From Hydrogenophaga sp. (GTDB lineage: Bacteria; Pseudomonadota; Gammaproteobacteria; Burkholderiales; Burkholderiaceae_C): a stretch of DNA of 56,551 nt. Both the position numbers and the translations under genes were made by a program. The DNA lies in the NCBI RefSeq assembly GCF_018780385.1, contig NZ_JADMJO010000080.1, positions 1 through 56,551 on the forward strand. The letters are read 5' to 3'. The notes under the pieces were generated by a model. That model had not been told where the DNA came from and did not search any database. It saw nothing but the letters and a program-made list of their open reading frames with translations. Each line of letters begins with the position of its first letter. Position 1 is the first letter of the stretch. This document shows, in pieces, positions 8,218-16,181 of the stretch.

Positions 8218-9123
8218 TCAGGTTCCTTGTGATTGGGTTTTGGGAACGGGCGAGGTGTCGATGGCCTCGGCCAGCGCGGCCATGGCAATCAGCGCGCCCC
8301 CGGCCCACTCCAGGCCTGTCATGGATTCGTCGCCGAACCACAGCGCACTCATCACCGCCACCACCAGTTCGGCCAGCAGGATCACGCCGGCCTTGCTGCT
8401 CTCGATGTGGGTCACGCCGAACTGCCAGGTGGCGGTGGCCAGCAGCAGCCACACGAAGCCGTAAGCCAGCACGGCCAGCCACACACCCAGACCCATGCCG
8501 GTGGGCACGGCGTGGCCCAGCGCGCTGGTGGCCACGAGTGAAATGACGCCGCAGCCGGCGAACACCGCGAAGGTCTTGCTCACCATGGGAACCTGCTGCG
8601 CCGCGCGCGCGATCACGTTGTTGGCCGCGAAGCAGAAGCCGGCCGAGAGCGCGAGGAAGTCGACGAAGGTGAAGGCCAGATCGACGCCGCCCGGGCCGCC
8701 CAGAAACAGCCACAGCCCCACCAGCGCCACCACCACGGCCGCCCAGCGCAGCGGCGGGATGCGTTCTTTCAGGAACAGCCAGCCGCCCAGCACCGACCAC
8801 ACCGGCGAGAGGTAGAACAGGAACATCACCCGCACCACGTCGCCCAGCATGAGCGCGTTGACGAACGCGGTGTTGGCCCACCCGCCCACCACGGCCAGCG
8901 CCAGCAGCAGTCCCCACTGCGGGCGCCACGCAGCGCGCTGACGCCAGATGAGGATGCAGCTGAACAGACCCACCACGCCGTAAGACAGCAGCGACACCAT
9001 GGGGCCAGTGAGCCCCTGCGCGATGAACCACTTCAACGGCATCCACGACAGGCCCCACAGCGACGCGGAGAACAGCAGCACGCCGGTGGCGACGCGGTTG
9101 GATGGGTGGTTGAGCATCGACAT
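8218..9123 (-). CDS. EamA/DMT-family transporter
   Basis: A polytopic protein of about 301 residues with ten hydrophobic helices in two EamA repeats (FLFYLSPVWSVLGGWLFLKERIP ends the first, truncated here to its core SPVWSVLGGWLFLKE; ESSKAGVILLAELVVAV marks the second). Such proteins export or import small metabolites across the inner membrane. The ATG at 9123 is used. A GTG at 9132, immediately after the upstream SDR stop, is an alternative; neither has a strong ribosome site. It sits between an SDR and the creatininase in one operon, so it may move a substrate or product of those enzymes. Confidence 0.88.
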   Translation of the reverse strand: MSMLNHPSNRVATGVLLFSASLWGLSWMPLKWFIAQGLTGPMVSLLSYGVVGLFSCILIWRQRAAWRPQWGLLLALAVVGGWANTAFVNALMLGDVVRVMFLFYLSPVWSVLGGWLFLKERIPPLRWAAVVVALVGLWLFLGGPGGVDLAFTFVDFLALSAGFCFAANNVIARAAQQVPMVSKTFAVFAGCGVISLVATSALGHAVPTGMGLGVWLAVLAYGFVWLLLATATWQFGVTHIESSKAGVILLAELVVAVMSALWFGDESMTGLEWAGGALIAMAALAEAIDTSPVPKTQSQGT

Positions 9124-9132
9124 CAAAGGCAC

Positions 9133-9894
9133 TCAGGGCATGACCGAGCCGCCGTTGGGCCCCAGTACCTGGCCGCAGTAGAAGCGCGAGAGCTCGCTGG
9201 ACAGGAACAGCGCGGTGGCTGCGATTTCCTCGGGTTCGGCCACGCGGTGCTGTGGAGTGGCGAGTTCCTTCTCCATCCACTCGGGGCTCATGTTGTCCAG
9301 CGAGACCATGGCGGTGTTCACCGGGCCAGGCGCGATGGCGTTGACGCGGATCTGGTGCGGCGCGAACTCGCGCGCCAACGATTTGGTGAGACCGATCACG
9401 CCGGCCTTGGCCGCGCAGTAGGGCGCGTAGTTCTCACGACCGAGGATGCCCAGGTCGGACGCGAGGTTGACGATCACACCACTGCCGCGCGCCACCATGC
9501 CGGGCAACACGGCGCGCGACATCAGGAAGACCGATCTGAGGTCGGTGCCCATCATGCGGTCCCAGTCGTCGTCGGTGGTGTCGAGGAAGGGCTTCTCCTG
9601 AATGATGCCGGCGTTGTTGACGAGGATGTGGATGTCGCCCACGGTGTGCAGCACCTCGGCCACGAGACGCTGCACGGCGGCGCCATCGCTCACGTCGGCA
9701 CTGATCGCCACGGCCTGCCCGCCCGCGTTCTTGATGGCCTGCACCACCGTGGCGGCCTCCTGGGGCTGGTTCAGGTGGTTGACCACCACGCGGGCGCCAG
9801 CCTGGGCAAACAGGATGGCGATCGCGCGGCCGATGCCGGTGGCCGCTCCCGTGACCACAGCGGCCTGGCCCGCCAGTGTCAGCGACATGCTCAT
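9133..9894 (-). CDS. SDR family oxidoreductase (FabG-like)
   Basis: A 253-residue classical short-chain dehydrogenase. It has the cofactor motif TGAATGIG (residues 15-22), NNAG (93-96), the active-site Ser near 146, and Tyr159/Lys163 in YCAAK. The C-terminal AIAPGPVNTAM and LGPNGGSVMP are typical of FabG-like 3-oxoacyl reductases or sugar/alcohol dehydrogenases. It is followed by the EamA gene with no real gap and preceded by a second SDR about 58 bp upstream. The two SDRs are clearly different from each other. Substrate unknown. Confidence 0.9.
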   Translation of the reverse strand: MSMSLTLAGQAAVVTGAATGIGRAIAILFAQAGARVVVNHLNQPQEAATVVQAIKNAGGQAVAISADVSDGAAVQRLVAEVLHTVGDIHILVNNAGIIQEKPFLDTTDDDWDRMMGTDLRSVFLMSRAVLPGMVARGSGVIVNLASDLGILGRENYAPYCAAKAGVIGLTKSLAREFAPHQIRVNAIAPGPVNTAMVSLDNMSPEWMEKELATPQHRVAEPEEIAATALFLSSELSRFYCGQVLGPNGGSVMP

Positions 9895-9952
9895 TGGACT
9901 ACCCTGCGCGCTGCGCGCTTCGGGGCGAGCGCTTGGGAGCGGCCCGGCGCGC

Positions 9953-10729
9953 TCATGCCATCACCTCGCCGTGGCTGGCCACCAGGCATTGGCCGGTGAG
10001 CGAACGGGCATCGCTGCTGGCCAGAAACAGGAACACGCCGGCAATGTCTGCCGGCGTCAGCATCTCGGGCACGGCCTGGCGCGCCAGGATCTCGCGCTCC
10101 ACCTCGGCCTCGCTGCGGCCTTGCTCTTGTGCCATGGCGGTGAGCGAGCGCAGCGCGGCCTCGGTGCGGATCCAGCCGGGGCAGACCGCGTTCACGCGGA
10201 TGCCGCGGGCCCCCAGTTCGAGTGCGAGCGAGCGCGTGAGGCCGACCACCGCGTGTTTGCTCGCGGCGTAGGCCGAGAAGCCGGCCACGCCGATGCGGCC
10301 CCAGATGGAGCTTTGGTTGATGACGCTCGCGCCGTGCGGCAGCAGCGGCAACAATGCCTGTGTGAGCCGCACCATGGAGGTGACGTTGTTGTCGAGCAGG
10401 CCGGCCCAGCGGGTCATGGAATCGGGCGCGGTGTCGTCGATGGGTGTGGGGTACTCGGTGCCGGCATTGTTGACCAGCACGTCCAGCGTGCCCCAGCGTT
10501 CGCGCACCTTGTTGGCCACGGCGGCCACCTGTGTGGCGTCGCCGAGGTCGCACTCCGACGCGATGGCACCGAGTTCGTTGGCGAGGCCGTGCAATCCGGT
10601 GTCGGCGCGGTCCAGCAACATCAGCCGCACGCCCTGCGCCGCAAAAGCCCGCGCCAGCGCCTGGCCGATGCCGCCAGCCGCACCGGTGATGAGCACGGTC
10701 TTGCCCTGCAGGCCGTGATCGACGGCCAT
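9953..10729 (-). CDS. SDR family oxidoreductase
   Basis: A 258-residue classical SDR with TGAAGGIG (15-22), NNAG (87-90), SS near 140, and Tyr154/Lys158 in YAASK. VCPGWIRTEAAL follows, as in dehydrogenases of the BDH/FabG group. The start lies one base beyond the stop of the desaturase-like gene, so the two are co-translated. A reductase packed against a membrane di-iron enzyme suggests oxidation of an alcohol or aldehyde produced by that enzyme, but this is inference from position alone. Confidence 0.9.
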   Translation of the reverse strand: MAVDHGLQGKTVLITGAAGGIGQALARAFAAQGVRLMLLDRADTGLHGLANELGAIASECDLGDATQVAAVANKVRERWGTLDVLVNNAGTEYPTPIDDTAPDSMTRWAGLLDNNVTSMVRLTQALLPLLPHGASVINQSSIWGRIGVAGFSAYAASKHAVVGLTRSLALELGARGIRVNAVCPGWIRTEAALRSLTAMAQEQGRSEAEVEREILARQAVPEMLTPADIAGVFLFLASSDARSLTGQCLVASHGEVMA

Positions 10730-10730
10730 G

Positions 10731-11741
10731 TCAGACCGCGGTCAAAAAGGACACCCCGACCGCGCCCAGGAAGCCATCGGCCCGACCTGGCGTGCCGGGT
10801 GGCTGCACGGCACCGTAGTTGCTCGCCAGCACGCGCTTGACGCGGTTGATGTGGAAGCTCTTCAGCAGTTCACCCACGGTGATCACCTGGGGGTAGCTGT
10901 CGGGGTAGAGTTCGCGGTGGAAAGCCGGCAGGCGGTACCAGGGCGCGGTGGGGCGCTCGTGGTGCGCGTTGTGAAAGCCGAAGTTGAGCCAGACCAGGTT
11001 GAACCACCTGGCGTCCAGGCTCACCACGTCGCTGTAGGTGTTGGCCTGCTCATAGGCGCGGTCGCGCAGCTTGTCGGCCGGGATCGGCGTGTCGTCCAGG
11101 ATGGGGTAGGCGTCGTAGGTGTGCTGGAAGCAGTCGGCAAAGCGCAGCACGGTGATGAAGATCAGGAAGGCCACGAAGTACAGCACCAGCGCCTTGAGCG
11201 ACCACCAGCCCAGCAGCGTGAGTGCTGCGATGCGCATGGCGGCGACGCCGATCACGTGTGCCCGGGCGGCCTTCTTTTTCTCGCCCATGAAGGGCATGGC
11301 GATCACGAAGCCGCGCATGACGAACTCCACCGCCGGGATGTAGGCCCACTCCAGCGCGAGCACCACGCGGCGCACGGTGGGATGGGCGCGCAGGAAGGCC
11401 TGGGCGTCGAAGGTGATCACGTCGGCGCGCTCGACATGGTGGCGCATGTGCTTGCGGCGCATGTCGGCGAAGCTGGCGTAGCAGCTGCCGTTGATCCAGC
11501 TCATGAGCGTGCCCCAGCGTTCGTTGGCTTGCGGCGTGCGAAAGATGGCGTTGTGCGCGAACTCGTGGATGAAGTAGGCCGACCAGATGAGCGTCTGCGC
11601 CACCAGCAGCACGCCCAGCGCATTGAGCAGCCAGCTCGTCTGCCCCAGCAGCGCGATGCCCACAGGCCAGCCCAGCACGGTGAAGCTGATGGCGGCAACG
11701 TTCGGCCACACGCCGTCCTCGTATCGGAAAACCGGTTTCAT
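10731..11741 (-). CDS. Membrane di-iron fatty acid desaturase / hydroxylase-like protein
   Basis: A 336-residue membrane protein with the three histidine boxes of the desaturase/hydroxylase superfamily: HEFAH (59-63), HMRHH (98-102) and HNAHH (257-261). Hydrophobic helices flank the first box (near 17-55) and lie between boxes 2 and 3 (near 140-205). The family inserts oxygen or a double bond into an alkyl chain, using electrons from ferredoxin or cytochrome b5. The ATG at 11741 is chosen because upstream in-frame codons read as low-complexity non-coding sequence and the start fits the family. The neighbouring genes are an orphan binding protein upstream and an SDR downstream. Whether the substrate is a lipid or a small amine is not readable. 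Confidence 0.88.
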   Translation of the reverse strand: MKPVFRYEDGVWPNVAAISFTVLGWPVGIALLGQTSWLLNALGVLLVAQTLIWSAYFIHEFAHNAIFRTPQANERWGTLMSWINGSCYASFADMRRKHMRHHVERADVITFDAQAFLRAHPTVRRVVLALEWAYIPAVEFVMRGFVIAMPFMGEKKKAARAHVIGVAAMRIAALTLLGWWSLKALVLYFVAFLIFITVLRFADCFQHTYDAYPILDDTPIPADKLRDRAYEQANTYSDVVSLDARWFNLVWLNFGFHNAHHERPTAPWYRLPAFHRELYPDSYPQVITVGELLKSFHINRVKRVLASNYGAVQPPGTPGRADGFLGAVGVSFLTAV

Positions 11742-11817
11742 GGAAGTGCCTTCAATGGAGAGCGCTGTCGTCACCGCACCGATGCCCTGGTGGGCAAAGG
11801 TGCCGGTGCCCCGGGAT

Positions 11818-12837
11818 TTACTTGAGCGCCTTGACGAGGCTGGCGTCGAAGGTGGCTTCGGTGGCCGGGATGGTGGTGATCTGGCCCTTGGCCTTGAGCA
11901 ACTGACCGATGATTTCGCCACTGGCGTAGTACGAGGTGGTTTCCTTCGCAGGCGCGAAGGCCTTGGGCATCTCGGCCAGCGGGATGTTGTAGACGCCGGT
12001 GAGCTGTTCCTTCACCTCGGCAGCCGACACACCCATGAACTTGCCGATGATCTTGTTGGCTTCATCAGGCTTGGCCTTCATGTAGGCCATGCCGTCCAGA
12101 TACGCCTTCATGATGTTGGTGATCTCGGCGGGTTTGGCCTTGATGACCTTGTCGTCGAACACCAGCACGTCGGCGATCAGGCCGGGTGCGTTCTTCGAGG
12201 AGAACACCGCCTTGAACTTCTTGCCGCCGCCCTGGCCCAGCACCTGCGACAGGCTGGGCTCATACGTCACGCCAATGGGCAACTGGCCGGAGGCCATGGC
12301 CGCCGGCACGGCTTCGGGCGTCATGCTCACCGGGGTGATGTCCTTCTCGGTCAGGTTCACCGTCTTGAGCGCGTAAGAGAGCAGGAAGTCACTCGGCGAG
12401 AGCGGGTTGTAGCCGATCTTCTTGCCCTTGAAATCCGCCACCTTGGTGATGCTGCTGTCGGCCACGATCGCGTCGCCACCGTTGGAATAGTCGATCGGCA
12501 TGACCACCTTCATGTTGCGGCCGGCCGCCACCTGGCCCACCACCTGGTCGTAGGTCAGCATGCCGCCGTCGACCGCGCCCGAGGCGATGGCCGCGGGGAT
12601 CAGCGCCGGGTCGTTGAAGACCTGCAGCGAGACCTTGAGCTTGTATTTCTTGTAGAGGTCCAGCGCCTCGGCCACGTAGAACGGGCCGTAGCCGATCCAC
12701 ACCACGGTGGCGATCTTCATGGACGGGGCACTCTGGGCGAACGAAGTGAGCGTTGCCATCGACAGCGCCAGGCCCAGGGCCGGTTTGAGGAAGTGGTTGC
12801 GCCGGCTTGAGTGGGTGGGGGCAGAGGGTTTCATCAT
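11818..12837 (-). CDS. ABC transporter substrate-binding protein, NMT1/TauA-like (orphan)
   Basis: A 339-residue periplasmic binding protein. A signal peptide ends near TSFAQSAPS, then KIATVVWIGYGPFYVAEALDL, ASGAVDGGMLTYDQVVGQ and DFKGKKIGYNPLSPSDF follow the NitT/TauT pattern seen in taurine, sulfonate, nitrate and pyrimidine-precursor uptake. The start at 12837 (two Met codons in a row) has GGAG at good spacing. No permease or ATPase of this type lies nearby; the next gene is a desaturase-like enzyme. It is therefore an orphan receptor that may share another transporter or act as a sensor. A sigma-54-type promoter lies about 200 bp upstream. Confidence 0.88.
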   Translation of the reverse strand: MMKPSAPTHSSRRNHFLKPALGLALSMATLTSFAQSAPSMKIATVVWIGYGPFYVAEALDLYKKYKLKVSLQVFNDPALIPAAIASGAVDGGMLTYDQVVGQVAAGRNMKVVMPIDYSNGGDAIVADSSITKVADFKGKKIGYNPLSPSDFLLSYALKTVNLTEKDITPVSMTPEAVPAAMASGQLPIGVTYEPSLSQVLGQGGGKKFKAVFSSKNAPGLIADVLVFDDKVIKAKPAEITNIMKAYLDGMAYMKAKPDEANKIIGKFMGVSAAEVKEQLTGVYNIPLAEMPKAFAPAKETTSYYASGEIIGQLLKAKGQITTIPATEATFDASLVKALK

Positions 12838-13040
12838 TGAGGCTCCATGGGTTGAAGGGACGCGCAGGAAGAACCGATCTGTGATCGTTCTCCCGGGCTT
12901 TTGTCCCTCCGTGGAGCCTGCGATGAGGCCGGCACACTCTCGGACCAGACACCGCTTCAACGGTCGGAACCCTAGTGCACCTGAGTGCCGAGCTGTCTCG
13001 GGGACGGACCCCAGATGGCTCTTCTTGCAAGCGTGGTATC

Positions 13041-13056
13041 AGCAGAAAGCGTGCCA
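13041..13056 (-). promoter_or_regulatory. Sigma-54 (-24/-12) promoter ahead of the orphan binding protein
   Basis: Read on the minus strand the sequence is TGGCACGCTTTCTGCT. It matches the consensus TGGCACG-N4-TTGCW at all specific positions except one (C for the first T of TTGC). The predicted transcript would have a leader of about 190 bases. A small palindrome TTTTGCACCAAAA lies at 13103-13115, roughly 50 bp upstream, and could be an activator contact. The 297-bp stretch 12838-13134 holds no convincing gene. A weak hairpin, AGCCGC-GG-GCGGCT, overlaps the marR stop at 13122-13135. Confidence 0.55.
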
Positions 13057-13134
13057 GCCTTTTGCCGAATGCCAGCCCACTTCTGCGCCGCGCTGGCGCT
13101 GGTTTTGCACCAAAAGCAGATAGCCGCGGGCGGC

Positions 13135-13716
13135 TCAGCTGCGCTTGGCCGGCGCACTGCGCCCTGTGTTGGTGCGGGGCGTGCGTGGCACCCCCGGCTT
13201 GGTTGCGGTCGCTGTTTCGGCAGGGGTCTCGGCCGGTGTGTCGGCCGCATCCGGGGGCAGCAGGGGCACGAAGGGTGCGCGCGCGTCGTCGGCCAGGCCT
13301 TGGGTGAGGGTTTCCAGAATCTCGATCAGTTGCTGCCGCTGCGTGAGCGTCAAAGGCGAGAGCAGGCGCTGGTAGGCCTGCTCAGCCGGGCCGCGCGCCT
13401 GTAGCAACAGTTTCTTGCCCGCCGGCGTGAGCACCACCGCCATCTGGCGCTTGCTGTGCTCGGACATCCGCCGCTCGATCATGCCGCGCTCCTCCAGCCC
13501 CTTGCAAACCCGCATCACGGTGACCTTGTCGAAGGCCAGCGCACGCGCCAGCCGGGTCTGGTCCAGGCCGGGTTCGTTGGCCAGCACGGTGAGCACGCCG
13601 TACTGGGCCGGGGTGAGACCCACGCTGGCACAGGCGGTCTCGAACACCGCCGCCGAAATCTGGTGGGTGCGGCGCAGCAGGAAGCCCGGGCGCTGGTACA
13701 GGTCTTTCAGGGTCAT
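13135..13716 (-). CDS. MarR family transcriptional regulator
   Basis: A 193-residue winged-helix repressor. The N-terminal dimerisation helix (LYQRPGFLLRRTHQISAAVF), the DNA-binding region (LTPAQYGVLTVL, LARALAFDKVTVMRVCKGLE) and the wing (GMIERRMSEHSKRQMAVVLT) are all clear. The tail after residue 150 is rich in Pro, Ala and Thr and looks disordered. The ATG at 13716 is used; an upstream TTG is less likely. The gene diverges from the Bug receptor / monooxygenase pair, and a near-perfect MarR-type palindrome lies in the shared 86-bp gap, so it probably represses that operon and may act on itself. MarR proteins of this kind are usually released by an aromatic ligand, here unknown. Confidence 0.93.
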   Translation of the reverse strand: MTLKDLYQRPGFLLRRTHQISAAVFETACASVGLTPAQYGVLTVLANEPGLDQTRLARALAFDKVTVMRVCKGLEERGMIERRMSEHSKRQMAVVLTPAGKKLLLQARGPAEQAYQRLLSPLTLTQRQQLIEILETLTQGLADDARAPFVPLLPPDAADTPAETPAETATATKPGVPRTPRTNTGRSAPAKRS

Positions 13717-13770
13717 GGAGTGCAAACTGGGGATTCTACGAATGGCGGCCAGGTGGCCACGACTTCCATA

Positions 13771-13790
13771 ATAGTTCGCATGCTAACGAT
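13771..13790. promoter_or_regulatory. Predicted MarR operator
   Basis: The 20-bp sequence ATAGTTCGCATGCTAACGAT equals its own reverse complement at 16 of 20 positions, centred on GCATGC. The ATAGTT/AAC-AT arms are the type bound by MarR regulators of aromatic catabolism. It directly abuts the AGGAG ribosome site of the Bug gene at 13791-13795, so bound repressor would block transcription into the operon. Confidence 0.72.
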
Positions 13791-13802
13791 AGGAGACATC
13801 GG

Positions 13803-14786
13803 ATGACACGCTCGAAAACCCTTGCCTGCCGCGCCCGCCGCGGCCTGCTGGCCCTGGCGGTGCTCGCCGGCACCGGTCTGGTCCACGCCCAGACGAATGA
13901 TGCACCGCTGCGCCTGATCGTGCCGTTCACGCCCGGCACCGGCATCGACCTGATCGCCCGCACCATCGGACCCAGGCTGTCCGAGCGCCTGAAGCGCCCG
14001 GTGGTGGTGGACAACCGGGCCGGGGCCTCGGGCAACATCGGTACCGAGGCCGTGGTGCGCGCCGCGCCCGATGGCAACACCCTGCTGGTCAGCGTCAACA
14101 CCCTGGTGATGAACCGCAGCCTGTACCCGCAGGCGCCATTCGACCCGCTGCGCGATCTCACCCCGGTGAGCCTGACCAGCTGGGGTCAGCTGATGCTGGT
14201 GACGCACCCCAAAACCGGTTTCAAGACCGCCAGTGACCTGGTGGAGGCCGCACGCCGGGCGCCCGGCAAGCTCAACTACGCCTCGCCGGGTGTGGGCACG
14301 CCGCACCACCTGTCGATGGAGCTGTTCAAGAACACCAGCAAGAGCTTCATCACCCACATTCCCTACCGCGGCACCAGCCCGGCGCTCACCGACCTGCTGG
14401 GCGGCCAGGTGGATGCGATGTTCCTGCCGATCCATGTGGCGCTGCCGCAGATCCGAAGCGGGCGCCTGGTGGCGCTGGCCATCGGCAGCGACAAACGCCA
14501 CGCCTTGCTGCCCGACGTGCCCACGCTCACCGAGTCGCGCACGGCCGACGTGAACGTGGACATGTGGTACGGCGTGTTCGCGCCCAAGGGCATGGCCCCG
14601 GCCATGGTGGCCACGCTCAACCGCGAGATCAACGACATCCTGGCCAGCGATGAGGTGAAGAAGGCGTTTTCATCCCAGGGCATGGACCCGGCCACCGGCA
14701 CGCCAGACTCGTTTGGCCAACTGGTCCAGAAAGACGCCGAGCGTTGGGCCGCTCTCATCAAGGCTCAAAACATCAAACCGGAGTGA
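13803..14786 (+). CDS. Bug-family tripartite tricarboxylate receptor
   Basis: A 327-residue periplasmic receptor. A signal peptide ends near GLVHAQT, followed by LRLIVPFTPGTGIDLIARTI, the phosphate-loop-like VVDNRAGASGNIGTEAVVRA, and the closing pattern TLNREINDILASDEVKKAF, all diagnostic of Bug (TctC) proteins, which are very numerous in Burkholderiales. No TctA/TctB membrane genes are adjacent. It lies three bases upstream of a flavin monooxygenase start and has a strong AGGAG site. The pair suggests capture of an aromatic or heterocyclic acid for hydroxylation. Ligand not known. Confidence 0.92.
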   Translation: MTRSKTLACRARRGLLALAVLAGTGLVHAQTNDAPLRLIVPFTPGTGIDLIARTIGPRLSERLKRPVVVDNRAGASGNIGTEAVVRAAPDGNTLLVSVNTLVMNRSLYPQAPFDPLRDLTPVSLTSWGQLMLVTHPKTGFKTASDLVEAARRAPGKLNYASPGVGTPHHLSMELFKNTSKSFITHIPYRGTSPALTDLLGGQVDAMFLPIHVALPQIRSGRLVALAIGSDKRHALLPDVPTLTESRTADVNVDMWYGVFAPKGMAPAMVATLNREINDILASDEVKKAFSSQGMDPATGTPDSFGQLVQKDAERWAALIKAQNIKPE

Positions 14787-14788
14787 GC

Positions 14789-16033
14789 ATGTCAGAACAA
14801 ACCGCGATCGCGGTGGTGGGTGGCGGCATCGCCGGGCTGGCTTTTGCGCTGGCGCTGCACCAGCGCGGCATTGCCTGTGATGTGTATGAGGGCGTGACCG
14901 AGATCAAGGAGCTGGGCGTGGGCATCACGCTGCTGCCGCACGCCGTGGAGGAACTCACCGCGCTGGGCCTGCTGCCCCAGTTGGAGGCGGTGGGCATCGA
15001 GAACCGCGAGAGCGTGTTCTTCAACCGATTCGGCCAGCGCGTCTATGGCGAGGCGCGCGGGCGGCATGCGGGCTACGAACTGCCCGAGCTGGGCATCCAC
15101 CGCGGCAAGCTGCACGGCATCCTGTTTGACGCGGCGCAGAAGCGCCTGGGCCCGCAGCATGTGCACACGGGTTACCGCTGCACCGGCCTGGCGCAGGACG
15201 GTGAGGGCGTCACGCTCTCGTTTGCCGACAACGCCCGGGGCCCGGTGGCGCCGGTGCGCGCGCAGTGGGTCGTGGCCTGCGACGGTGTGAACTCGGTCGT
15301 CCGCAAGCACTTTTATCCGGACGACCAGGTCTGCTACGCCGGCATCAACACCTGGCGCGGCACCACGGTGCACAAGCCCATCCTGGGCGGCAAGTCCTAT
15401 ATCCGCATCGGCTCCATCGACACCGGCAAGATGGTGATCTACCCCATCGTGGACAACGTGGACGGGCAGGGCAACCAGCTCGTCAACTGGGTGGCCGAAA
15501 TCCGCGACAGCGAAGCCCGCATGAACGACTGGAACCGCCCGGGCCGGACCGACGACTTCCTGCCCACGTTCGCCGATTGGCGGTTTGACTGGCTTGACGT
15601 GCCCGCGCTGATCACCTCCGCCGAGCAGGTGTTCGAGTACCCCATGGTGGACAAGGACGCGCTGCCGCGCTGGAGCTTCGAGCGCGTGACGCTGATGGGT
15701 GATGCCGCCCACCCGATGTACCCGCGCGGCTCCAACGGGTCGGCGCAGGCGCTGATCGATGCACGCACGCTGGCCGACGAAATCGCCACCGAACACGCTG
15801 TGGGGGGAGATCTGCGCACCGCCCTGCAGCGCTACCAGGCTGTGCGCCTGCTGGCCACCGCCCGCGTGGTGGAAACCAACCGCACCCTGCCGCCGGACTT
15901 CATCATCATGAAAGCCGATGAATTGAGCGGCGGGAAGCCCTTCGGCAACATCGACGAACTGATCAGCCAGGACGAGCTGCGCGCCATCTCGGACAACTAC
16001 AAGCAGATCGCGGGCTTTGCGCTGAAGGGCTGA
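14789..16033 (+). CDS. FAD-dependent monooxygenase (PhzS/salicylate hydroxylase-like)
   Basis: A 414-residue group A flavoprotein monooxygenase. It has the FAD dinucleotide motif VVGGGIAGLA (residues 9-18), the DG motif in VVACDGVNSVVRK and the GD motif MGDAAHPMYPRGSNGSAQA, the latter close to the PhzS-type oxidoreductases. INTWRGTT is also PhzS-like. It would use NAD(P)H and O2 to hydroxylate an aromatic ring. The start is chosen at MSEQTAIAVV because it follows the Bug stop by two bases and has a CGGAG site. Control by the divergent MarR regulator is likely. The substrate may be the ligand of the Bug receptor. Confidence 0.92.
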   Translation: MSEQTAIAVVGGGIAGLAFALALHQRGIACDVYEGVTEIKELGVGITLLPHAVEELTALGLLPQLEAVGIENRESVFFNRFGQRVYGEARGRHAGYELPELGIHRGKLHGILFDAAQKRLGPQHVHTGYRCTGLAQDGEGVTLSFADNARGPVAPVRAQWVVACDGVNSVVRKHFYPDDQVCYAGINTWRGTTVHKPILGGKSYIRIGSIDTGKMVIYPIVDNVDGQGNQLVNWVAEIRDSEARMNDWNRPGRTDDFLPTFADWRFDWLDVPALITSAEQVFEYPMVDKDALPRWSFERVTLMGDAAHPMYPRGSNGSAQALIDARTLADEIATEHAVGGDLRTALQRYQAVRLLATARVVETNRTLPPDFIIMKADELSGGKPFGNIDELISQDELRAISDNYKQIAGFALKG

Positions 16034-16181
16034 TCCGGCGCTTGCGCCCCCGTGGTGTGGGGGGTATCCGACAAATCGGGTGACTTGCTGTGACGCTGAC
16101 ACCTGCCGGGCACGGATTTGTGGCACTGTCACGAAAAGGTGTCGTCCGTGGGGGACGGGACACCCACCCTGTGCCATCAGC

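Noticed and set aside
16098..16143. Inverted GACACCT / AGGTGTC pair before the sensor kinase
   Set aside because: The arms are 7 bp and 32 bases apart, with no phasing to a promoter. Could be chance in a GC-rich gap.
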